From positions 1 to 5,106 of the forward strand of contig JAJAZI010000046.1 of NCBI GenBank assembly GCA_026785785.1: a stretch of DNA of 5,106 nucleotides, written 5' to 3'. Shown piece by piece: positions 1-5,106 of the stretch. The first letter of the stretch is position 1, and each line of letters starts with the position of its first letter. The notes beneath the pieces were generated by a model. It saw only the letters and a list, made by a program, of their open reading frames with translations. It searched no databases and was not told where the DNA came from. Made by a program: the position numbers and the translations under genes. Source of the DNA: Microbacteriaceae bacterium (GTDB lineage: Bacteria; Actinomycetota; Actinomycetes; Actinomycetales; Microbacteriaceae).

Positions 1-345
1 CTCACCGGCTGGGAGTACTACCCCGGAGCGATTGAGTTCGGTATCCGCCGCTCCTGGCAGCGCAACGGCGGCGTGCCGATCTACGTGACGGAGAACGGCA
101 TCGCGACGGCCGACGACGCGCGCCGCATCGATTACACGACGGGTGCGCTCGAGGGGGTGCTGAGCGCGATGGCTGACGGCATCGACGTGCGCGGCTACCT
201 GCACTGGAGTGCGCTCGACAACTACGAGTGGGGCAGCTACACGCCGACCTTCGGGCTCATCGGCTGGGACCGCGAGACCTTCGAACGCCACCCCAAGCCG
301 AGCCTGGCCTGGCTCGGCGGCGTCGCGAGCGCTGGCCGCCTCTAG
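1..345 (+). CDS. Glycoside hydrolase family 1 (beta-glucosidase-like), C-terminal part
   Basis: The reading frame is open from the left edge to a TAG at 343-345 and gives the last 114 residues of a protein; the family is usually about 400-480 residues, so most of the gene lies outside. Residues 27-33 read IYVTENG, the family signature holding the catalytic nucleophile glutamate (residue 31, codon 91-93). Residues 69-77 read WSALDNYEW, matching the conserved GH1 C-terminal W-S-x-x-D-N-[FY]-E-W that lines the sugar-binding subsite, followed by FGLIGWD and a KPSLAWL tail, also typical. GH1 enzymes hydrolyse beta-glucosides, beta-galactosides and related sugars by a retaining mechanism. The segment after DNYEW (GSYTPTFGL) is shorter than the usual W-x-x-GY-x-x-RFGL. 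Exact substrate cannot be told from this fragment. No signal peptide can be judged because the N-terminus is missing. Confidence 0.93.
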   Translation, partial: LTGWEYYPGAIEFGIRRSWQRNGGVPIYVTENGIATADDARRIDYTTGALEGVLSAMADGIDVRGYLHWSALDNYEWGSYTPTFGLIGWDRETFERHPKPSLAWLGGVASAGRL

Positions 346-487
346 CCGGGGGAGCCCTCGCGCCGCCGGTCGTGGCCCTTCCTGGACCGCCAGTTGCCCA
401 GTCGTGTCGTGCAGCGCCCGCCGGGGGAGACGTTCGCATCGGCCAGGAAATCGTCGAGCGTCGACGCGGTGTATCAGACGACTCGGG
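346..487. other. Convergent intergenic region
   Basis: This 142-bp gap lies between the ends of two converging genes. No convincing coding frame is seen. It contains one weak hairpin (452-466) and a 10-bp direct repeat GCCGGGGGAG at 345-354 and 420-429, which may be chance in GC-rich DNA. Confidence 0.6.
452..466 (-). terminator. Weak hairpin, possible terminator of the efflux-type gene
   Basis: A perfect 6-bp inverted repeat CGTCGA / TCGACG with a 3-nt loop lies 22 bp past the stop codon of the minus-strand membrane protein gene. Read on the minus strand it is followed by ATTTCC, a very short T run. Stem and T tract are both weak, so it may not function. Confidence 0.25.
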
Positions 488-955
488 TCAGGTCAGTGCG
501 CCGACTCCGAACACGGCGAGCACGCCGAATGCCGCACCCCACAGGATGATCGAGACCGTCTGCCATCCGATGACGGCTCGCTTCGGGGCGCCGAAGGCAA
601 CCATGCCCATCGAGGTCAGCTGGCTCGGCAGGAGCGTCTGGCCGAGGAGGCTGACCCCAGCGACCCCGTACTTGTCGAAGGACCGCTTGAATCTCTGCTG
701 GCGCGAGGACAGGGGCTTCTCGTCTGACTTCTTCCAGTGGCGGATGCGCTCGGCGAAGACGACGAGCAGCACCATCGATGCGATGTTTCCGAGAACCGCC
801 GCGCCGATCGCCACGACCGGGTTCACCCCGGCCACGACGCCGACCGCCGCCCCAAAATATGACTCCACATAGGGGATCGCGCCGGCGAGAATGAGGAACA
901 TCCACTGCCAGACCGGGTCGGCCGCCTCGGTCTGGTCCCTGAGCCAGTCGATCAT
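488..955 (-). CDS. Small multidrug efflux-type membrane protein (Sm_multidrug_ex family)
   Basis: This 155-residue protein is strongly hydrophobic, with probable membrane segments near residues 16-41, 46-68, 97-120 and 126-152, and a basic hydrophilic loop between (residues 70-95, rich in K and R). Residues 27-46 contain IPYVESYFGAAVG with a buried Glu31, and residues 96-113 hold a Y-G-V-A-G-V-S-L-L-G-Q-T-L-L-P stretch. The overall pattern fits the small multidrug export protein family (Pfam PF06695), which is distantly DedA/VTT-like. The family name suggests drug export, but the transported substrate is not established, and none can be told here. The ATG at 955 is preceded by a GGGGGAA ribosome-binding stretch about 5 nt away. 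It sits downstream of pckG on the same strand but is separated by 283 bp, a probable terminator and its own promoter, so it is likely a separate transcript. Confidence 0.78.
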   Translation of the reverse strand: MIDWLRDQTEAADPVWQWMFLILAGAIPYVESYFGAAVGVVAGVNPVVAIGAAVLGNIASMVLLVVFAERIRHWKKSDEKPLSSRQQRFKRSFDKYGVAGVSLLGQTLLPSQLTSMGMVAFGAPKRAVIGWQTVSIILWGAAFGVLAVFGVGALT

Positions 956-990
956 GTCGTTTCCCCCGTGGTGCCGCGTGGCTGCGCCCG

Positions 991-1019
991 ATTCGTTTAT
1001 CGAGCCGCGCTCATGTCAA
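991..1019 (-). promoter_or_regulatory. Probable promoter of the efflux-type gene
   Basis: On the minus strand a perfect TTGACA (plus positions 1014-1019) is followed 17 bp later by ACGAAT (991-996), a poor -10. An alternative GATAAA at 996-1001 is too close (12-bp spacer). Transcription from the first arrangement would begin near 984 and leave a leader of about 30 nt containing the ribosome-binding site. The -35 is convincing; the -10 is not. Confidence 0.4.
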
Positions 1020-1033
1020 GCCTAATAGTGAGC

Positions 1034-1115
1034 GCCTCCCTCCCGCATCCTCCCCGCGATGGAGGGGCCCTCTCGCTGCGGAGCGCCGGCGTCTGGCCTT
1101 CCCTCCGCCGCATCC
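1034..1115. repeat. Imperfect direct repeat pair
   Basis: GCCTCCCTCCCGCATCCTCC at 1034-1053 resembles the segment at 1096-1115 (GCCTTCCCTCCGCCGCATCC), differing by small insertions and substitutions. It may be a decayed local duplication or simply shared C/T-rich composition. A 5-bp inverted repeat CCTCC/GGAGG (1049-1053, 1061-1065) lies between them. Confidence 0.3.
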
Positions 1116-1132
1116 TTTCCTCGCGCCGCCCA

Positions 1133-1216
1133 TGCCCAATAAAGGAGAAACCGCCCCGAGCAGCCTGGCCAAGTGGCTCGGGCTTCAGTCGGGGCGAGGT
1201 TCTCCTTCATGGGGCA
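1133..1216 (-). terminator. 84-bp imperfect palindrome, probable pckG terminator or dispersed palindromic element
   Basis: Left arm 1133-1159 and right arm 1189-1216 are inverted copies: the blocks TGCCC, AAGGAGAA and CGCCCCGA pair with TGGGGCA, TTCTCCTT and TCGGGGCG, with a few mismatches and one-base shifts between blocks. The 29-bp loop (1160-1188) can form an alternative inner stem, CCGAGC (1156-1161) with GCTCGG (1176-1181), that competes with the base of the main one. It starts 22 bp past the pckG stop. Read on the minus strand the stem closes with GGTTTCTCCTTTATT, a T-rich but not pure tract, compatible with an intrinsic terminator. Its length and near symmetry also fit a dispersed palindromic repeat; only a genome search can separate these. 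Confidence 0.6.
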
Positions 1217-1238
1217 CAGAAGACGTGCCGGGCGGAGA

Positions 1239-3110
1239 TCAGCTCAGGCGTGCCCTCAGCGCCTCGAGCTGCTTCGTGAGTGCTGGGGGCAGGCGGTCAC
1301 CGAACCCCGCGAAGAACTCTTCGGTCGAGTCGACCTCGGCGAGCCACGACTCGGCATCCACCTTGAACAGCTTCTCGAGGTCGCCTTGGGGGAGATCGAG
1401 ACCCTCGACGTTGAGGCCGCCGGAGGTGGGGACGAGCCCGAGCGGTCCATCGGCCGCTGGAACCTTGCCGTCGGCGCGCTCGAGGATCCACTCGAGAACG
1501 CGGGAGTTCTCGCCGAACCCGGGCCAGAGGAAGCTGCCGTCCTCGTCCTTGCGGAACCAGTTGACCTGGAAGATGCGCGGCATCCGACCGCCCGGGCGCA
1601 ACTGGTCTCCGACCTTGAGCCAGTTCGCCCAGTAGTCAGCCATGTTGTAGCCGCAGAAGGGGAGCATCGCGAACGGGTCGCGGCGGAGCTCGCCGACTGT
1701 GCCCTCTGCTGCAGCGGTCTTCTCCGAGGAGATCGTCGCACCGAGGTAGACACCGTGCTCCCAGTCGCGGGCCTCGACGACGAGGGGCACGTTGGTGGCG
1801 CGGCGGCCGCCGAAGATGATCGCGTCGATGACGACGCCCTCCGGGTCTTCCCAGTCGTCCGAGATCGACGGGCACTGGCGTGCGGCCACGGTGAAGCGAG
1901 AATTTGGATGCGCGGCGGGACGCCCGGAGGCGGGGGTCCAGTCCTTGCCCTGCCAGTCCGTCAGGTGGTCCGGGACCTTGTCGGTGAGTCCCTCCCACCA
2001 GACGTCGCCGTCGTCGCGCAGGGCAACGTTCGTGAAGATCGTGTTGCCCCAGATCGTCTCGATCGCGATCGCATTCGTCGATGCGCCGGTGCCGGGAGCG
2101 ACGCCGAAGAATCCCGCCTCGGGGTTGATGGCGCGGAGGGTGCCGTCGGCGGAGGGGTGCAGCCAGGCGATGTCGTCCCCGATCGTCTCGACCTTCCAGC
2201 CGGGAATGGTCGGCTTGAGCATGGCGAGGTTCGTCTTGCCGCACGCGGAGGGGAACGCGGCGACGACGTGGAAGACCTTGCCGCGCGGGTTGGTGACCTT
2301 GAGGATGAGCATGTGCTCGGCCATCCAGCCCTCGTCGCGGGCCATGGTCGAGGCGATCCGCAGGGCGAAGGACTTCTTGGCGAGCAGTGCGTTTCCGCCG
2401 TAGGCGGAGCCGAACGACCAGATCTCGCGGGTCTCGGGAAAGTGGGTGACGTACTTCGTCTCGTTGTTGCACGGCCAGGGCACGTCGGCCTCGCCCTCGG
2501 CGAGCGGCTTGCCGACGCTGTGCACGGCGGGGACCCAGTTCGTGTCGGCGTTGATGAGCCGGAGTGCGGCGGATCCCATCCGCGTCATGACCGACATGCT
2601 TGCGACGACGTAGGGGGAGTCGGTGACCTGAATCCCAAGCCGGGACAGGCGTGAGCCGAGCGGCCCCATCGAGAACGGCATCACGTACATGCGGCGTCCG
2701 CGCATCGCACCCGCGAACAGCCCGTCGAGGGTCTTCCGCATCTCGGTCGGGTCGGCCCAGTTGTTGGTTGGTCCAGCATCCTCCTCCGACTCGGAGCAGA
2801 TGAAGGTGCGGTCCTCGACGCGGGCCACATCGCTGGGGTCGCTGCGGGCGAGGAAGCTGTAGGGGCGGTGCTCGGGGTTGACCCGCACGATCGTCCCCTG
2901 GCTGAGCATGAGGTGGGTGAGCCCGTCGAATTCCTGAGGGCTGCCGTCGCACCAGACGACGTCATCCGGCAGGGTGAGGGCAGCGATCTGGGCGACCCAC
3001 GCGATGACGCCGGGGTCGGTGCCCTCGGGGGGCGTGTGCGCCATTGTCCGGGCCCGGATGGTTGGCGTCGGTCCGGTCGTGGTGGGCCTGCTGAGGGTCG
3101 AGCTGCTCAT
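1239..3110 (-). CDS. pckG: Phosphoenolpyruvate carboxykinase (GTP)
   Basis: This 623-residue enzyme converts oxaloacetate plus GTP to phosphoenolpyruvate, CO2 and GDP in the cytoplasm, the entry step of gluconeogenesis. Family motifs are all present in order: the substrate-binding arginine in VARVED (Arg97), YGGN (237-240), the metal ligands Lys245/246 and His266 (in AEHML), the P-loop FPSACGKTN (286-294) with the reactive Cys290 characteristic of GTP-type enzymes, the metal-binding GDD (311-313), NSRF (403-406), GGRR (434-437) and the guanine-site FGEN (532-535). Length matches the family (about 600-620). I chose the ATG at 3110 because AGAGGAGAA lies just upstream; a longer in-frame start at 3287 would run into the divergent gene and lacks such a site. 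Residues 1-22 are a Ser/Thr/Pro-rich extension; an internal ATG at 3044 has no ribosome-binding site. Divergent from the regulator at 3249, which may control it. Confidence 0.98.
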   Translation of the reverse strand: MSSSTLSRPTTTGPTPTIRARTMAHTPPEGTDPGVIAWVAQIAALTLPDDVVWCDGSPQEFDGLTHLMLSQGTIVRVNPEHRPYSFLARSDPSDVARVEDRTFICSESEEDAGPTNNWADPTEMRKTLDGLFAGAMRGRRMYVMPFSMGPLGSRLSRLGIQVTDSPYVVASMSVMTRMGSAALRLINADTNWVPAVHSVGKPLAEGEADVPWPCNNETKYVTHFPETREIWSFGSAYGGNALLAKKSFALRIASTMARDEGWMAEHMLILKVTNPRGKVFHVVAAFPSACGKTNLAMLKPTIPGWKVETIGDDIAWLHPSADGTLRAINPEAGFFGVAPGTGASTNAIAIETIWGNTIFTNVALRDDGDVWWEGLTDKVPDHLTDWQGKDWTPASGRPAAHPNSRFTVAARQCPSISDDWEDPEGVVIDAIIFGGRRATNVPLVVEARDWEHGVYLGATISSEKTAAAEGTVGELRRDPFAMLPFCGYNMADYWANWLKVGDQLRPGGRMPRIFQVNWFRKDEDGSFLWPGFGENSRVLEWILERADGKVPAADGPLGLVPTSGGLNVEGLDLPQGDLEKLFKVDAESWLAEVDSTEEFFAGFGDRLPPALTKQLEALRARLS

Positions 3111-3114
3111 GCGG

Positions 3115-3123
3115 TTCTCCTCT
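3115..3123 (-). promoter_or_regulatory. pckG ribosome-binding site
   Basis: AGAGGAGAA on the minus strand ends 4 nt before the ATG at 3110, with the AGGAG core at good spacing. It is the strongest such site in the window and decides the pckG start. Confidence 0.8.
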
Positions 3124-3180
3124 GAACGTATGGGGGGCGCGGATCCGTCGGTCAAGATCGTCCCTCTCTTCCATAGTTGA

Positions 3181-3195
3181 CCCTCCCGTGGAGGG
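3181..3195. repeat. Perfect inverted repeat CCCTCC-CGT-GGAGGG
   Basis: Two 6-bp arms with a 3-bp centre lie near the middle of the divergent region, about 70 bp from pckG and 54 bp from the regulator. It may be an operator for a dimeric protein, or form a hairpin in the pckG leader if transcription starts upstream of it. No known consensus is recognised. Confidence 0.45.
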
Positions 3196-3221
3196 CTGCA
3201 TCCCCCAGCGGGTAGAAAGAT

Positions 3222-3243
3222 CGGCAATTCTTTCGGTATTCTT
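3222..3243 (+). promoter_or_regulatory. Tandem direct repeat, candidate operator
   Basis: CGGCAATTCTT (3222-3232) is followed one base later by CGGTATTCTT (3234-3243); the shared ATTCTT cores start 11 bp apart, about one helical turn. The second copy contains the regulator's -10 box. GAAAGA (3215-3220) and TCTTTC (3229-3234) also form an inverted repeat across the first copy. Position suggests an autoregulatory site, perhaps shared with pckG. Resemblance to the RamB site of corynebacteria (TTTGCAAA core) is only loose (TTGC). Confidence 0.4.
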
Positions 3244-3248
3244 GCCTG
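3237..3248 (+). promoter_or_regulatory. -10 box for a probable leaderless transcript
   Basis: TATTCT (3237-3242) fits the actinobacterial TANNNT -10 and ends 6 nt before the ATG at 3249, so transcription would begin at or next to the start codon. No ribosome-binding site precedes this ATG, and an in-frame stop at 3213-3215 rules out a longer protein from an upstream ATG or GTG. No good -35 is seen. Confidence 0.5.
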
Positions 3249-4685
3249 ATGCACGATCTTGCGACCCTGGGACAACGAATCCGCCACTTCCGCAACGGGA
3301 CCGGGCTCACCCTCGACCAGCTCGGAGTGGCGGTCGGCATCGCGGGCAGCCAGCTGTCCCTCATCGAGAACGGCCGAAAGGAGCCGCGCCTCTCCCTCCT
3401 CTCGCGCATCGCCTCGGCGCTCGGCACCGACGTCAACGCGCTGCTCGAGGATGCGCCGCCCAACCCGCGGGCCGCCCTCGAGATCGAGCTCGACCGGCTG
3501 CAGCGCTCCTCCGTCTACGCCTCACTGGGGCTTCCCCAGGTCAAGCCATCGCGCGCGATCAGCGACGAGACCCTCGCCGCGATCGTCGGGCTCAACCGCG
3601 AGCTGGCCAGGCGTGAGCGTGAGGCGATCGCGACGCCGGAGGAGGCGCGGCGGGCGAACACCGAGCTGCGCCAGCAGATGCGCGCGCTCGACAACTACCT
3701 CCCCGATATCGAGAAACTGGCAGAGGACACCCTGCGCGGTGTCGGGCACGTCTCGGGCGCGCTTACCCACCGCTCGGTGAGCCGGGTTGCCGAGCAGTTG
3801 GGCTTTGACCTTGTCCACGTGGGAGACCTTCCACACTCGGCTCGTTCGGTCACGGATCTTGAGAATGGACGGATCTACCTGCCGCCGGCATCAATCCCGG
3901 GCGGGCACGGGCTGCGCTCGATGGCCCTGCAGGCCATGGCGCACCGACTGCTCGGCCACGCGGAGCCCGAGAGCTACGCGGATTTTCTCCGCCAACGCCT
4001 CGAGATCAACTACTTCGCGGCCGCAAGCCTCATGCCGCTCACCCAGTCGGTCGAGTTCTTGCGGGCGGCCAAGGCGGAGCGGAACATCGCCGTCGAGGAC
4101 TTCCGCGACGCCTTCGGGGTCACCCATGAGGCCGCCGCGCTGCGGCTGACGAACCTCGGAACGGCGCACCTCGACATGCAGCTGCACTTCCTTCGCGTCG
4201 GCGGTAACGGCGCTGTGTACAAGGCCTACGAGAACGACGGGCTGCGGCTGCCGGTCGACGTGACCGGGTCGACGGAGGAGCAGCTCGTCTGCCGGCAGTG
4301 GAGCGCGCGCAAGGCCTTCGAGCACACCAACCGCACGACGGAGTTTTACCAGTACACCGACAGTCCGGAGGGCACCTTCTTCGACTCGACCCAGACGGGC
4401 AGGACCGCAGCGGAGGAGTTTTCCATCACGATCGGGGTGCCCTTCGCACACTCCAAGTGGTTCCGCGGGCGCGAGACGACCGCCCGCACAGTGTCGACCT
4501 GCCCGGACAAAAACTGCTGCATGCTGCCATCCGGAGATCTCGCGTCGCGCTGGTCCGGCAAGGCCTGGTCGAGCGCCAAGCTGCACGCGCACATCCTTGC
4601 GCCGCTGCCATCCGGCACCTTCCCCGGCGTCGACGACCGCGAGCTGTATGAGTTCCTCGAGGCGCACGCGGCACCGGAGCACTGA
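3249..4685 (+). CDS. RamB/PrpR-type short-chain fatty acyl-CoA regulator
   Basis: This 478-residue transcription factor has an N-terminal XRE-type helix-turn-helix (about residues 7-66, with [21 protein letters not shown] as the recognition region), a linker with an E/R-rich probable coiled coil (about 105-160), a degenerate IrrE/ImmA-like domain (about 172-300) and a C-terminal DUF2083-like domain. This order defines the ScfR family that includes RamB of Corynebacterium and RamB/PrpR of Mycobacterium, which control acetate, glyoxylate and methylcitrate genes. The metalloprotease HExxH is lost: the site reads AHRLLGH (231-237), so proteolysis is unlikely and the domain probably senses a ligand. 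All four cysteines are C-terminal (348, 418, 423, 424). The ATG at 3249 is the only sensible start; no ribosome-binding site is present and the transcript looks leaderless. Divergence from pckG suggests control of gluconeogenic carbon flow; that target is inferred. Confidence 0.9.
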   Translation: MHDLATLGQRIRHFRNGTGLTLDQLGVAVGIAGSQLSLIENGRKEPRLSLLSRIASALGTDVNALLEDAPPNPRAALEIELDRLQRSSVYASLGLPQVKPSRAISDETLAAIVGLNRELARREREAIATPEEARRANTELRQQMRALDNYLPDIEKLAEDTLRGVGHVSGALTHRSVSRVAEQLGFDLVHVGDLPHSARSVTDLENGRIYLPPASIPGGHGLRSMALQAMAHRLLGHAEPESYADFLRQRLEINYFAAASLMPLTQSVEFLRAAKAERNIAVEDFRDAFGVTHEAAALRLTNLGTAHLDMQLHFLRVGGNGAVYKAYENDGLRLPVDVTGSTEEQLVCRQWSARKAFEHTNRTTEFYQYTDSPEGTFFDSTQTGRTAAEEFSITIGVPFAHSKWFRGRETTARTVSTCPDKNCCMLPSGDLASRWSGKAWSSAKLHAHILAPLPSGTFPGVDDRELYEFLEAHAAPEH

Positions 4686-4700
4686 GCACGTCCGCGCGGC

Positions 4701-4815
4701 TTTCATCATTCAGGAGTCTGCCAGCGGGGCTCCTTTCACTATTCAGGAGAATTGGAGCAGGGCTCGTTTCATCATTCAGGAGCCGGGCAACCGGGCAGCT
4801 GTCATCATTCCGGAA
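4701..4815 (+). repeat. Array A: four 16-bp repeats at 33-bp period, forward
   Basis: Copies start at 4701, 4734, 4767 and 4800, exactly 33 bp apart. They read TTTCATCATTCAGGAG, TTTCACTATTCAGGAG, TTTCATCATTCAGGAG and a diverged TGTCATCATTCCGGAA. The 17-bp spacers differ, although the 3' ends of the first two are related (AGCGGGGCTCC at 4723-4733, AGCAGGGCTCG at 4756-4766). The first copy begins 15 bp after the regulator's stop. Both repeat and spacer are too short for CRISPR. Confidence 0.93.
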
Positions 4816-4889
4816 TGGGCTGCGCCACCAGCACTTTCCCGGCCCAAACATACAACTTCAACGCCCATCCGTCAGAGTGGCCACATCAA
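4816..4889. other. Centre of the repeat block
   Basis: This 74-bp segment separates the two inverted arrays. It carries no clear copy of the 16-bp unit and a locally AT-richer stretch (about 4846-4861). ATGGGC (4815-4820) and GCCCAT (4863-4868) are inverted copies and could close the loop of a hairpin. No gene is seen. Confidence 0.5.
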
Positions 4890-4971
4890 CTCCTGAATGA
4901 TGAGACCTGCTGGCCGCATCAACTCCTGAACTATGAAAGCCGCACTCAGCCGTTACTCCTGAATAATGAAA
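4890..4971 (-). repeat. Array B: three inverted 16-bp repeats at 33-bp period
   Basis: The reverse complement of the array A unit occurs at 4890, 4923 and 4956, again exactly 33 bp apart: CTCCTGAATGATGAGA, CTCCTGAACTATGAAA and CTCCTGAATAATGAAA on the plus strand. The first two also share their upstream flank (TGGCC[A/G]CATCAA at 4878-4889 and 4911-4922), so a longer unit was duplicated. The last copy ends 7 bp from the stop codon of the next gene. Copies 1/7, 2/6 and 3/5 of the whole block are in register to pair as a segmented stem. Confidence 0.93.
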
Positions 4972-4978
4972 GCAGACT

Positions 4979-5106
4979 CTAGGGCGTCGGGACGAGCTCC
5001 TGCCGCTGCTGGCCGAGGCCCTCGATGCCCAGCTCGAGAATGTCGCCCTCAGCGAGATACGGGAAGTTGCCCGACAGTGCCACGCCCTCCGGGGTGCCCG
5101 TGTTGA
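4979..5106 (-). CDS. Fumarylacetoacetate hydrolase family protein, C-terminal end
   Basis: The minus-strand frame entering from the right edge ends at a TAG (plus 4979-4981) and gives the last 41 residues. They read NTGTPEGVALSG, then FPYLAEGDILELGIEGLG and QQRQ, which matches the typical end of FAH-family enzymes: the T-G-T-P-x-G-V turn near the active site, followed by the L-x-x-GD-x-[VIL]-E-[IVL]-x-I-x-G-[LI]-G strand pair. The family includes 2-keto-4-pentenoate hydratases, 2-hydroxyhepta-2,4-diene-1,7-dioate isomerases, acylpyruvate hydrolases and fumarylacetoacetases, acting on 2-keto acids and aromatic breakdown products. This fragment does not show which. The active-site metal ligands lie outside the window. 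The gene converges on the regulator across the repeat block. Confidence 0.85.
   Translation of the reverse strand, partial: NTGTPEGVALSGNFPYLAEGDILELGIEGLGQQRQELVPTP

Larger units (their letters stand above)
956..1238. other. Intergenic region between pckG and the efflux-type gene
   Basis: This 283-bp gap holds, in minus-strand reading order, the large palindrome at 1133-1216, an imperfect direct repeat (1096-1115 and 1034-1053), and the promoter at 991-1019. A 62-codon open frame on the minus strand (1022-1210) has no ribosome-binding site and overlaps the palindrome, so I do not call it a gene. Confidence 0.6.
3111..3248. promoter_or_regulatory. Divergent control region between pckG and the regulator
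   Basis: These 138 bp must hold the promoters of both divergent genes. Seen here: the pckG ribosome-binding site (3115-3123), a perfect short hairpin (3181-3195), and tandem repeats overlapping the regulator's -10 (3222-3243). A clear pckG promoter is not visible. TTGACC on the minus strand (3150-3155) with TACGTT (3125-3130) has a 19-bp spacer and would start transcription inside the ribosome-binding site, so I do not accept it. Confidence 0.6.

Noticed and set aside
345..429. Direct repeat GCCGGGGGAG as attachment site or target duplication
   Set aside because: Only 75 bp apart, low complexity, and no mobile-element gene between or beside the copies.
1022..1210. 62-codon minus-strand open frame downstream of pckG
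   Set aside because: Its start lies inside the right arm of the palindrome, no ribosome-binding site precedes it, and its end overlaps the efflux gene's promoter region. A search for conserved copies would only show that the palindrome is dispersed.
1173..2654. 493-codon open frame on the plus strand opposite pckG
   Set aside because: It is antisense to a full set of PEP carboxykinase motifs; long opposite-strand frames are expected in GC-rich coding DNA, and the product (Ala, Gly, Arg, Val-rich) resembles no family.
3125..3155. pckG promoter TTGACC...TACGTT
   Set aside because: The 19-bp spacer is long and the predicted transcript start falls within the ribosome-binding site, which would remove part of it from the mRNA.
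1239..3287. 682-residue form of PEP carboxykinase starting at 3287
   Set aside because: The extra 59 residues have no family similarity, overlap the divergent regulator's start, and the ATG at 3110 has a strong ribosome-binding site.
3891..4709. 272-codon minus-strand frame opposite the regulator
   Set aside because: It is a shadow of a well-supported gene, has no recognisable domain and no ribosome-binding site.
4701..4971. CRISPR array
   Set aside because: Repeats are 16 bp and spacers 17 bp, below the usual CRISPR range; the array inverts in the middle, and no cas gene is present.
4701..4971. Plasmid or phage iteron origin
   Set aside because: No replication initiator gene lies nearby, the flanking genes are metabolic chromosomal genes, and iterons are normally direct repeats of about 20-22 bp period rather than two inverted arrays at 33 bp.
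4597..4982. Small proteins read through the repeat block (for example 4597-4896 and 4752-4982, plus)
   Set aside because: No start signals, overlap with the regulator's 3' end or with each other, and openness is explained by a repeat length divisible by three.

Overview
The window is GC-rich DNA from a high-GC Gram-positive bacterium. Protein character (GTP-dependent PEP carboxykinase, a RamB/PrpR-type regulator, an actinobacterial small multidrug-efflux-type membrane protein) and strong GC bias at third codon positions point to an actinobacterium, most likely Microbacteriaceae. The family assignment is inference; no rRNA or other marker gene is present.

Layout, left to right: the 3' end of a glycoside hydrolase family 1 gene (+, 1-345); a short convergent gap with one weak hairpin; a small integral membrane protein of the small multidrug export type (-, 488-955) with a probable promoter just upstream; a 283-bp gap holding an 84-bp imperfect palindrome that probably ends pckG transcription; pckG, GTP-dependent phosphoenolpyruvate carboxykinase (-, 1239-3110); a 138-bp divergent regulatory region; a short-chain fatty acyl-CoA regulator-family transcription factor (+, 3249-4685); a 293-bp convergent gap almost filled by short repeats; and the 3' end of a fumarylacetoacetate hydrolase-family gene (-, from 4979 off the right edge).

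The functional core is the divergent pair pckG / regulator. PEP carboxykinase catalyses the first step of gluconeogenesis from oxaloacetate, needed on acetate, propionate or fatty acids. Regulators of this family (RamB, PrpR) control acetate and propionate metabolism. Control of pckG by its divergent neighbour is therefore plausible but is inferred. The regulator gene appears to be leaderless: a TATTCT box lies at the right distance for transcription to begin on the ATG, and it overlaps a tandem repeat that could be an operator.

The most unusual element is the repeat block at 4701-4971. Four copies of a 16-bp unit (consensus TTTCATCATTCAGGAG) run forward at exactly 33-bp spacing. After a 74-bp centre, three inverted copies follow, again at exactly 33-bp spacing. 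The block fits no standard feature class and could fold as a large segmented hairpin between two convergent genes.
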